The notes beneath the pieces were generated by a model that did no database searches, was not told the DNA's origin, and worked only from the letters and a program-made list of their open reading frames with translations. 64,000 bases of DNA, taken from contig NZ_JAFUSK010000062.1 in assembly GCF_017471675.1 (NCBI RefSeq), positions 1 to 64,000 of the forward strand, written 5' to 3'. The position numbers and the translations under genes were made by a program. Position 1 is the first letter of the stretch. Every line of letters begins with the position of its first letter. Shown here in pieces: positions 8,854-16,176 of the stretch. The DNA is from Pseudobutyrivibrio sp. (GTDB taxonomy: Bacteria; Bacillota; Clostridia; Lachnospirales; Lachnospiraceae).

Positions 8854-8896
8854 AAAAAAATCCTATACAGTTAGCTTATGCTAACCATATAGGATT
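8854..8896 (-). terminator. Terminator hairpin after araC, with embedded GTTAG palindrome
   Basis: AATCCTATA and TATAGGATT (8859-8867 and 8888-8896) flank GTTAGC-TTAT-GCTAAC (8870-8885), and seven U residues follow on the minus strand (8854-8860). It lies in the leader of the ABC gene and after the AraC gene, so it can act as terminator or attenuator. Its core also fits the 16-bp GTTAG-N6-CTAAC palindrome, so it cannot count as independent proof of an operator. Confidence 0.75.
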
Positions 8897-8914
8897 CTAT
8901 TACATATCATTTTT

Positions 8915-8956
8915 TCTTTTCTACCAATTACAAATACAAAAATAACACTTTTCGCT
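8915..8956 (-). promoter_or_regulatory. Paired 21-bp direct repeats, candidate AraC operator of the ABC pair
   Basis: On the minus strand the first half starts AGCGAAAAGTGTTA (8936-8956), and a weaker second half ending ATTGGTAGAAAAG follows at 21-base spacing (8915-8935). The strong half matches 5347-5367 at 12 of the first 14 positions or better. It overlaps the araC stop, just upstream of the ABC pair. Confidence 0.5.
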
Positions 8957-9930
8957 CAAGAGCCTTTTTTATATTCCTTGGGCATCATATTAAAATAAGA
9001 GAAAAATGCCTTGGAAAAATAGCTCATGTTGTTGTAGCCAGCTTTGGTAGCAGCCTCCGTAACACTGCACTTACTATTCCTTAAAAGATCCGCAGCGTAT
9101 TCCAATCTCTTACTTTGAACATAGGCATGGAAGCTTGTGGCATACACCGTTCTAAAAAGTCTGTTCAACTTACTGACACTCATATTGAGGCTCTTTGCAA
9201 CAGCTTCTGCTGAATAATTATCGTATGGCCTCAGCTGTACGCTCTCTCTGAGCTTTTCAAGAAGAGTCAAGTCATTAGAATCAATATTAACGCTACTATT
9301 ATTATATTCACTATCACTGAATGCTATTTGAAACAGTACAAGTGCTGTCAGCTCTACTAGTTTTCCTTCCAACAAAAATCCTTTGATTTGTTTGTACTTA
9401 TCTGCACTTTCAATTTCAGAGATAATTCTATACATGTCCGGTGTTATCACTGTACACAAAACATCTTTGTAAACAAAGCCTTTAATCTTAGTTCGCGTAT
9501 CCTCATCTTCAAAACAATTATTTAAAAGACTTTCAAACCTATCTGTAGGCATCTGTAGACTCTTAAATTTAAAAGCAAAATTCCCCTCATAACTCATGCT
9601 GGTACAAGCATCGTTATTCCTAAATATACACACCTCGCCCTTTTTCATGCGCACCTGTTTGTTAGAAAATGTCCCGGTTTTGTCTGATTCAATATTCCAA
9701 AGGATATCCTTGTTTAAATTAAAAATAACCTGAACTTCATCAACCCCAGAATTGTCCTCTCTTTTGGCATCAGTATCTTCATTAAACCTAAGATTCCAAC
9801 TGTAATATGTAATTTCACTATCCGTCTTCTCACCTTCTAGCTCAAGCCTGCCTATATCTTCCGGAAAAGCTTTCTTCCCCTTAAGATACTCCGCTAAAGA
9901 ATGGGAAGGATTTATACTATTTCTTACCAT
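8956..9930 (-). CDS. AraC-family regulator (YbtA/PchR-like)
   Basis: A 324-residue protein. The C-terminal AraC domain (about 225-324) has two helix-turn-helix motifs and ends MPKEYKKGS. The central segment LLEGKLVELTALVLFQI resembles the linker helix of PchR/YbtA regulators, which sense siderophores. ATG 9930 is chosen because it sits one base after the stop of the upstream hydrolase with GGATG before it; an in-frame extension to 9960 is unlikely. Candidate binding sites lie right after the gene and again before the ECF operon, so it probably controls the ABC and ECF genes. Confidence 0.85.
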   Translation of the reverse strand: MVRNSINPSHSLAEYLKGKKAFPEDIGRLELEGEKTDSEITYYSWNLRFNEDTDAKREDNSGVDEVQVIFNLNKDILWNIESDKTGTFSNKQVRMKKGEVCIFRNNDACTSMSYEGNFAFKFKSLQMPTDRFESLLNNCFEDEDTRTKIKGFVYKDVLCTVITPDMYRIISEIESADKYKQIKGFLLEGKLVELTALVLFQIAFSDSEYNNSSVNIDSNDLTLLEKLRESVQLRPYDNYSAEAVAKSLNMSVSKLNRLFRTVYATSFHAYVQSKRLEYAADLLRNSKCSVTEAATKAGYNNMSYFSKAFFSYFNMMPKEYKKGS

Positions 9931-9931
9931 G

Positions 9932-10699
9932 TTATACATCCATATACATAAACTCATCAATCACTGCAAGCACAGGAAGCTTATACTTCTTATCACCAAA
10001 TAACCACTGCTCATGCTGCATATCAAATTCTCTGATGTCAGGATTGTGGAAATATTTTTTGTATCGATTCAGGTATTTTTCACCCATTTTATTTGCATAT
10101 ATAAAATGACAAATGGTATGGTCAACATTAATATCATCCTCTAAGTGGGTGAGCAAATCAGTGTAATACTCATTCTTGATAGACTCAGGACTAAACTGAG
10201 CAAAGCAATCCATAAATTTAGATGCCGTTTCCTCACTCATCTCAAAGGATTTCATCATCATCTCTTTTGTCTTGTTCTTCTTTTTCTCATTCTTGGTAAA
10301 GCTAGTGAGAAGTGGTACTACCAGCTTAGATTGAAGCCAAGCAGCCACCTTACCACTTTGGTCTAGGTCTGGACTACCAAAAATACCATGGTCAATATGA
10401 ACCCTTCTTCTTTGAATAAGCTGTCCTACAAATGTGGAGCCAAGGGACGAACCAATAGCTCCATCCAATCTTCCGTTATGGTTCTTTATAATGTAATCTT
10501 CAATCTCTTCAGTTACTGTAATCATGTCCGGGAAAATATTATCTCCACCATCAAAACCATCATAGTTTACACAGATCAAATGATATTTTTCTCCCAGCTC
10601 ATCCACTACATTTCCAAAATTTGTTTGCCAGTTACAACAGGTTCCTGGCAGTAGCATCAATGTCTTTTTTGACATATTTCCCATTTCTTCAAATTGCAT
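9932..10699 (-). CDS. Alpha/beta hydrolase of the metal-uptake-like operon
   Basis: A 255-residue protein with an alpha/beta-hydrolase start (LMLLPGTCCNW, oxyanion region) and a nucleophile elbow GSSLGS near residue 84. A late His in DMQHEQW (about 233) could complete the triad. No signal peptide. It lies 3 bases after the FAH-family gene and is coupled to the AraC gene, so it belongs to one operon. A role in cleaving an imported ligand is inference. A short copy of its last codons lies at 11577-11621. Confidence 0.7.
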   Translation of the reverse strand: MQFEEMGNMSKKTLMLLPGTCCNWQTNFGNVVDELGEKYHLICVNYDGFDGGDNIFPDMITVTEEIEDYIIKNHNGRLDGAIGSSLGSTFVGQLIQRRRVHIDHGIFGSPDLDQSGKVAAWLQSKLVVPLLTSFTKNEKKKNKTKEMMMKSFEMSEETASKFMDCFAQFSPESIKNEYYTDLLTHLEDDINVDHTICHFIYANKMGEKYLNRYKKYFHNPDIREFDMQHEQWLFGDKKYKLPVLAVIDEFMYMDV

Positions 10700-10702
10700 A
10701 TT

Positions 10703-11560
10703 CTACCCCACTTTATTTACAAGCTCACCAATGTTCTCTATAACGCATCTTACACTATCACCCTTTTGAAGAAACTTAGGAGGCTTCATTCCCATAGCAA
10801 CTCCGCCAGGTGTTCCTGTGGCTATAATAGTTCCTGCTTTCAGTGTCATTCCCTGGGAAAGCTCAGATATAGCCTCTTCTATTTTTGTAATCATGCAGGC
10901 TGTATTACTTCTTTGCCTTTGTTCATCATTTACATAACATTCTATAGAAAGATTATAAACGTCCTCTATCTCATCAGCAGTTACAATGCATGGTCCCATT
11001 GGAGTGTAGCCATCCAGACTCTTTCCCCTATACCACTGTTGATGTTTTAGCTGTATATTTCTGGCACTTACATCATTAATAATTGTATATCCCAAGATAA
11101 AGTTTTTCGCATCCTCCACAGAAACCTGAAATGCATCCTTCTTTAGGATTACACCTAGTTCCACTTCATAATCTAAGCTATCAACAAAATCATAAACAGG
11201 GATTACACCATCTGGATTATTACTTCTATTCACACGCTTCGAAAAATATACGGCATCTTCTTTCTTAGTAAAATCCACCACCTTTGCTGTTTCATCAATA
11301 TGTTCTTTATAATTTACACCAAGACATACAATGTCCTGCATTGGAATAGTCACTGGTGCAAGCAATTTATAATCTTTGATAACAACATTACCGCTATTAT
11401 TTATTTTTTCCAGAAGCATTGATTCAATCTCTTCATATCTAAGAATCAAATCATTCATATCTGATACTTCAATTCCTAAATCAGCTAAGGACATTAATCC
11501 ATCTGTTACTTCAACAGCTACCTGTTCTTTTTCATTTACTTCTACCGTATATAATCTCAC
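10703..11560 (-). CDS. Fumarylacetoacetate hydrolase family protein
   Basis: A 285-residue protein with an N-terminal cap and a FAH domain (about 75-285). Metal ligands are visible as the acidic DYEVELGVI segment, and the active-site region has GYTIINDVSARN and MGPCIV. It ends with the family pattern GTIIATGTPGGV. Relatives hydrolyse acylpyruvates or isomerise/decarboxylate 2-hydroxyhepta-dienedioate. Substrate is not determined here. Its GTG start (11558-11560) begins the operon with the hydrolase and AraC genes. A GTTAG-N6-CTAAC site lies about 90 bases upstream. Confidence 0.88.
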   Translation of the reverse strand: MRLYTVEVNEKEQVAVEVTDGLMSLADLGIEVSDMNDLILRYEEIESMLLEKINNSGNVVIKDYKLLAPVTIPMQDIVCLGVNYKEHIDETAKVVDFTKKEDAVYFSKRVNRSNNPDGVIPVYDFVDSLDYEVELGVILKKDAFQVSVEDAKNFILGYTIINDVSARNIQLKHQQWYRGKSLDGYTPMGPCIVTADEIEDVYNLSIECYVNDEQRQRSNTACMITKIEEAISELSQGMTLKAGTIIATGTPGGVAMGMKPPKFLQKGDSVRCVIENIGELVNKVG

Positions 11561-11576
11561 CTTAACACCTCCATCT

Positions 11577-11621
11577 CTATAAACTCGTCAATCAGTGTAA
11601 GCACCTGACCATCTAGATGAA
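11577..11621 (-). pseudogene. Short remnant resembling the 3' end of the adjacent hydrolase gene
   Basis: The minus strand reads GQVLTLIDEL before a stop. About 30 bases here (11578-11608) closely match the 3' end of the hydrolase gene near 9948-9978 (PVLAVIDEF). One base is missing relative to that gene. It looks like a decayed partial duplicate. Confidence 0.4.
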
Positions 11622-11650
11622 TTCATACCTGTTATATATTACTACATACT

Positions 11651-11666
11651 GTTAGCGTTGTCTAAC
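11651..11666. promoter_or_regulatory. Palindromic operator candidate GTTAG-N6-CTAAC
   Basis: The sequence is GTTAGCGTTGTCTAAC, in the spacer before the FAH-hydrolase-AraC operon. It is not followed by a U tract. Confidence 0.6.
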
Positions 11667-11735
11667 CCATTTATGAAAACAAAGGCCTCTATCGTATGAT
11701 AGAAACCTAAAACCACTCACCTCTACTTAAATTCC

Positions 11736-11873
11736 TCAGCCACACACTATTGTCTCTTCTTTAGAAATACCAAATAGCTTTTGAATAAATCCTAGGGCTG
11801 CTTCATCACCTTGCTCAGCTTCTTCCTCATAATTAGCAGCTGCAGTAACAGTTTCATCACTAACTGTTGCTCG
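11736..11873 (-). pseudogene. Coding-like remnant without a start codon
   Basis: The 447-base spacer 11561-12007 contains about 45 open codons on the minus strand, ending GFIQKLFGISKEETIVCG and TGA. Composition is protein-like (YEEEAEQGDEAAL). There is no usable start, and an in-frame TGA lies just upstream (11874-11876). It may be the C-terminal relic of a lost gene; the family is not recognised. Confidence 0.3.
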
Positions 11874-11966
11874 TCAGTTCTAACACGAATTAAATGAATT
11901 TTAAATAATTATTTCAGCAAACAATCTATAATCCTGCAGATACTCATCACGAAAACTTCAGATTTG

Positions 11967-11989
11967 TTTGATAAAAATTACATATCAAA
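11967..11989. promoter_or_regulatory. Inverted repeat TTTGATA-N9-TATCAAA before the lipoprotein gene
   Basis: Perfect 7-bp arms with a 9-base spacer lie 18 bases before the ATG and just ahead of the GGAGG site. This could be an operator or a leader hairpin. No regulator is assigned. Confidence 0.35.
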
Positions 11990-12007
11990 TCAAACGGAGG
12001 AAATAAC

Positions 12008-13510
12008 ATGAGAAATAAGATTGTTACAAAGCTTTTGACATGTGCCTTATCGGCTGGCTTGATTCTATCAGGTTGCGGTAATACCAGTGTATCATCTACT
12101 GAAACCGAAGTTACAGATTCAGCGAATGAAGCTGCTGGTTCTACCGCTATTGGTCAGACTGTATCTGGTCCTGCAAGAGAAGACATTGAGATTAATGATA
12201 CCATCGAAAGCAACGCGGATGGTGAGCATGCCATCGAAGCAGCTGGTGAAGATGCATCCCATAGCAATGTAGAAGTGATCAAAACTGGAGATTCCGATGA
12301 AGGTGATGAAGCAGATTTTTACGGCGATAATGCTGCTATTTTTGCTACAGATGGAGCAACTCTTGACTTATCAGAAATCGTTGTTGATACAAACGGCACA
12401 CATGCCAATGGTGTATTCAGCTATGGGGAAGGTACCACTGTCAACATTTCAGATTCCTACATAACAACAGCTGGCAATTGTTCTGGCGGTCTTATGACAA
12501 CAGGCGGTGGCACTATGAACGCCACCAATCTTACAATAGAAACCAGTGGTAACTCATCAGCTGCTATCCGTTCAGATAGAGGTGGCGGTACAGTTACTGT
12601 TACAGGCGGTGACTATACTACATCAGGCACTGGCTCACCAGTAATTTATTCTACAGCAGATATAACAGTTTCAAATGCAACCCTTACATCAACAGCTTCT
12701 CAGGGTGTGGTTGTAGAGGGTGATAATTCAGCTACATTAAACAGTGTAGTTCTCAATGCTGACAACAATACTAAAAACAGTGACAAATCCGATTACTATC
12801 AGGCTGTTATGATATACCAATCTATGTCTGGAGATGCTGATGAAGGTACTGCCTCATTCTCTCTTAAAGATAGTATATTAAACAACGCAAATGGTGATGT
12901 TTTCTTTATAACAAACACTGTTGCTGATATTAATATTGAAAATTCTGAGATAAACAATAATGGAGATGGCATTTTACTTAGAGCTGCAGCTGCCGGCTGG
13001 GGAAATGAAGGTTCTAACGGAGGCCAGGTAAATGTTAATGTAAAAAATCAGAACCTTGAAGGCGATATGTCTATTGATGATGTATCTGCAATGAATCTTT
13101 ATCTTGGTGAAAACGCAACCTATAGCGGTGCTATTAATACAGATGGTGATGCAGGTGACGTTTATGTTCAACTAACAAATGGAGCGACCTGGACATTAAC
13201 TGGTGATTCTTATATCACCTCTCTCTCATGCGACTCAGACAGTATTAATTTAAACGGATATAAGTTATATGTAAATGGAGAAGAATACACAGATGGTGCA
13301 GAATCTACAGGTGAAGCAATCACCCTAGAAAAGGCTGCATCAAACGGTGCTCCTGATGGCGACATGCCAGGTGGCGAAGCTCCAGAAGGTGCACCAAATG
13401 GGGAAAAGCCTGAGGGTGAAGCTCCAAATGGTGAAAAGCCTGAGGGCAATCCTCCTAGCGATATGCCAAGTGGCGAAAAACCAGAAGGTAATCCACCTAG
13501 CAAAAACTAG
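12008..13510 (+). CDS. Secreted beta-helix lipoprotein with Pro/Gly/Glu-rich tail
   Basis: A 500-residue protein. The signal peptide has lipobox LILSGCG (Cys23), so it should be lipid-anchored outside the membrane. An acidic linker leads into a parallel beta-helix-like region (about 100-420) with repeated short strands rich in T, S, G, N and V, for example TLDLSEIVVD and TVNISDSYITT. The last 55 residues repeat a GEKPEGEAPN-like motif. No catalytic signature is seen. A surface adhesin or carbohydrate-binding role is plausible but unproven. AACGGAGGAAATAAC precedes the ATG. Confidence 0.75.
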   Translation: MRNKIVTKLLTCALSAGLILSGCGNTSVSSTETEVTDSANEAAGSTAIGQTVSGPAREDIEINDTIESNADGEHAIEAAGEDASHSNVEVIKTGDSDEGDEADFYGDNAAIFATDGATLDLSEIVVDTNGTHANGVFSYGEGTTVNISDSYITTAGNCSGGLMTTGGGTMNATNLTIETSGNSSAAIRSDRGGGTVTVTGGDYTTSGTGSPVIYSTADITVSNATLTSTASQGVVVEGDNSATLNSVVLNADNNTKNSDKSDYYQAVMIYQSMSGDADEGTASFSLKDSILNNANGDVFFITNTVADINIENSEINNNGDGILLRAAAAGWGNEGSNGGQVNVNVKNQNLEGDMSIDDVSAMNLYLGENATYSGAINTDGDAGDVYVQLTNGATWTLTGDSYITSLSCDSDSINLNGYKLYVNGEEYTDGAESTGEAITLEKAASNGAPDGDMPGGEAPEGAPNGEKPEGEAPNGEKPEGNPPSDMPSGEKPEGNPPSKN

Positions 13511-13522
13511 GTAGGATTACCT
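13486..13522. terminator. Shared hairpin at convergent 3' ends
   Basis: AGGTAATCCACCTAG (13486-13500) pairs with CTAGGTAGGATTACCT (13507-13522) with one bulge. The stem covers the last codons and stop of the lipoprotein gene and touches the stop of the MATE gene. It probably stops transcription from both sides. Confidence 0.65.
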
Positions 13523-15306
13523 TAAAGAATAATCATAAGGTTATTACTGTTAAAAGCATTAAAATATGCTATTCTATTAGCCATTTTTGTAACCAAACGT
13601 ATTCCTATGTATTTATCGTCACTATCCATTTGATGTGCCTCATAGAAAGCCGTAGGATCAAATTGGCTACAATAATCTCTCAGTGTAAGACAGATTGTTC
13701 CATTACTATCTGCATGTAACCTAAAATCCACTTTAACTTTTCTTTTGGCTTTTGTTTTGCCGTGAAGAATAATATTACCTGCCATCTCCTCGACAAAACA
13801 AGCCATATTTTTTGCTTTTTTATCAGCACATCCATGTGATTTACAAAATTTTTCTGCCTGTATACTGACTTCTATAACATCCTCCATATTTTCTATGGAT
13901 GCATATAAGTTATCTTCTTTTTCACCACCAAAATCTTTTGGTAGAAACATAAAATCTTCCACCATATTAGCCGGACGTTTCAAGTATATGCAAATAAATA
14001 TATAAATAACTACAATAAGTATTATTTTTCCTACAGCAATTGATGCCAGTACACCCTTTGAACCAAAGAACTTTCCCATTACAAAAGCTAACATGACTGG
14101 AATTATAAAACGCTCACCAAAATTAAACAAATTTACAAGTCCGCGGTTACGTATTCCCTGTAAATAATTTTGAAATGTAACTAATAAGGTATCTAATACT
14201 AAACTAACGGCCATGCAACGTATAGAAAATACTGAATAACTAACTACTTCATAATCGTTCGAATATAATGAAGCTATAAGCGGCGCAAAAATAAATAGCA
14301 CTAAACTAGCTACTCCTGAAATAATAATGGAAATTTTTACTGAATAAGAAAAAACTCTTGTTAATCCCTTTCTATCACCAGCGGTATAATAAATGCCAGT
14401 GATTGACAATAATGTTTTTCCTATGCCCAAGCCTATGCAAAACATCAATGTATTCAAATCATTTTGCATTGCTCGCGCAGCAACAGCCGCACCAGTTAGC
14501 GCTACACTTAAATTAATTCTGCTTACTAACAAATCCCTAAGCACAGTAGCAAGCTTTCTGACAAGGGTAGGCGCACCTTCTTTTGATATATCCCAAAGTA
14601 GTCCTAATCTAATATTTGAAATCGAAAATGTAAAATAGCAATTTTTTCTCAAATAATAACAAAGCAGAAATAGTAACTGAATATAAAAAGCTATTGTTGT
14701 TGCAAGTCCCATTCCAAACACGCCACCATGAATTATAAGTGCATTTAGCAAATCACCAATTATATCAGAAATACACAATATGAAAGCTGATATTGAAAAA
14801 TATGTCTTGCCATTATCCATTGCAATGAATGGACCTAATATCTGTATCAACATGACAGCTGGTATACCAACCATATAGCCATGCAAATAATCAACCATTC
14901 CTGAGAAAAAAACTGGATGACTTTCTTTCGTAACACCGCATATTCTAAAAATAGCTTCTGGAAATAAACTGCATAATATGATAAAAAAAATAGCTCCCAA
15001 CAAAGTAACTAATAACGCCACTGAAAACACGCTATTAGCTTCCCTACGTTTTCCAACTCCTACTAACCCACCGCAGACTACCTGGCTTCCTGTAGAAATA
15101 AACCCGGCCACAAGAATAATTGTGGAAATAAAGGGGCCTGTAAGCGATACTGAAGAAAGAGAATCTGCGCCTAAAAATCTACTTGTAATAATACCATCTA
15201 TAATATTAGACATCACTCCTGCCACTTGTGAAAAAATCATTGCTATGGCAGCCGATAAAAACATATTTGATATCACATCATCTTTTATTTCTATTTTATA
15301 TTTCAT
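13522..15306 (-). CDS. MATE-family transporter fused to a C-terminal HATPase (RsbW-like) domain
   Basis: A 594-residue protein. Residues 1-450 form a MATE/MOP-superfamily membrane domain of about 12 helices. Residues 465-594 are a GHKL-type ATPase like anti-sigma kinases: N box EEMAGNIILHG (506-516), RDYCSQFDP (about 543-551) and GIRLVTKMANRI (about 568-579). In partner-switching systems such domains phosphorylate a STAS protein on serine, and a STAS domain is encoded two genes upstream in the same operon. The gene starts 15 bases after the kinase gene with GGAG before the ATG. Transported substrate is unknown. A polysaccharide or lipid flippase role is as possible as drug efflux. Confidence 0.85.
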   Translation of the reverse strand: MKYKIEIKDDVISNMFLSAAIAMIFSQVAGVMSNIIDGIITSRFLGADSLSSVSLTGPFISTIILVAGFISTGSQVVCGGLVGVGKRREANSVFSVALLVTLLGAIFFIILCSLFPEAIFRICGVTKESHPVFFSGMVDYLHGYMVGIPAVMLIQILGPFIAMDNGKTYFSISAFILCISDIIGDLLNALIIHGGVFGMGLATTIAFYIQLLFLLCYYLRKNCYFTFSISNIRLGLLWDISKEGAPTLVRKLATVLRDLLVSRINLSVALTGAAVAARAMQNDLNTLMFCIGLGIGKTLLSITGIYYTAGDRKGLTRVFSYSVKISIIISGVASLVLFIFAPLIASLYSNDYEVVSYSVFSIRCMAVSLVLDTLLVTFQNYLQGIRNRGLVNLFNFGERFIIPVMLAFVMGKFFGSKGVLASIAVGKIILIVVIYIFICIYLKRPANMVEDFMFLPKDFGGEKEDNLYASIENMEDVIEVSIQAEKFCKSHGCADKKAKNMACFVEEMAGNIILHGKTKAKRKVKVDFRLHADSNGTICLTLRDYCSQFDPTAFYEAHQMDSDDKYIGIRLVTKMANRIAYFNAFNSNNLMIIL

Positions 15307-15321
15307 AGTAAAACTCCAATA

Positions 15322-16176
15322 TTATTTAAATTTTACTAATATCTCTTCACGAACTTTCTTACAATAATCTTCACTAGCTTTGCTACCATACAGTGCTTCA
15401 TATCTAAGCTTTATTAGAGCAATAACCTTATCCAAAGTCTGCATTTGTTCTTGTTTTTCAATTTGAGACGAATCTATAAAATATTCATCAATAAAGGATT
15501 TCCATACAGCTTCTCTAACATGTCTTGTCAATCCATTAAACTGACTAATATCGCCAACACATGATTCAGGTGAATCAAAAAAACTAAAATGCATCACCGC
15601 TAAATCAAATAATGGGGAGCCTATAGAAAAACTCCCCATATCAATAAGCATCATTTCGTCCTTAACCATCATAATATTATTAGTATGAAAATCCCCATGA
15701 ACATACCCTTGGCACATATCAAGGCGCAACATAAACTTCTCAACATTATCTCTGGTATTACCATCCAAATATTTTGCATAAGGCAAAGCTTTAGCTATTT
15801 TTTCAGTCGACTTTGGAAAATCAAAATCATTTACATTAACCTTATGCAGTTTTTTTGCGAGAATTCCTATTTTTCTTCCTATTTCCTCTGCCTCATGAGG
15901 ACATAGCTGCAGCACCTCTGATATTGTTTTTGCGCCGATCAATTCATATATGATTCCAAATCTTCCATCTGCAAAAACCAATTCAAAAGATATAGGTGTG
16001 GAAATACCTGCCACAAAAGCCGTTTTAGCATTTTTCTTTTCTTGTAATACTCTCTCTTTTGGAAAACCGTCATAATATAACTTTACAATCTTATCTTCTT
16101 CAATTCTATAACATTCTCCGGTTGCACCTTTTGCAAATGGGGTTAAACCATCTAAGCTTATCTCCTTAAAATCCAT
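15322..16176 (-). CDS. APH/choline-kinase-like phosphotransferase (TIGR02172 type)
   Basis: A 284-residue protein from ATG 16176, chosen for AAAGGAG 6 bases upstream. The kinase-like fold has a glycine-rich KGATGE (16-21), a Lys in IVKLYY (about 32), catalytic HGDFHTNN (160-167) and metal-binding LIDMGS (177-182). This matches the aminoglycoside/choline-kinase superfamily, close to the poorly understood TIGR02172 group first noted in Fibrobacter. No signal peptide or membrane span. It overlaps the STAS-kinase gene by 11 bases and precedes the MATE-HATPase gene, so the three are one operon. Substrate could be a small molecule or a protein. Confidence 0.82.
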   Translation of the reverse strand: MDFKEISLDGLTPFAKGATGECYRIEEDKIVKLYYDGFPKERVLQEKKNAKTAFVAGISTPISFELVFADGRFGIIYELIGAKTISEVLQLCPHEAEEIGRKIGILAKKLHKVNVNDFDFPKSTEKIAKALPYAKYLDGNTRDNVEKFMLRLDMCQGYVHGDFHTNNIMMVKDEMMLIDMGSFSIGSPLFDLAVMHFSFFDSPESCVGDISQFNGLTRHVREAVWKSFIDEYFIDSSQIEKQEQMQTLDKVIALIKLRYEALYGSKASEDYCKKVREEILVKFK

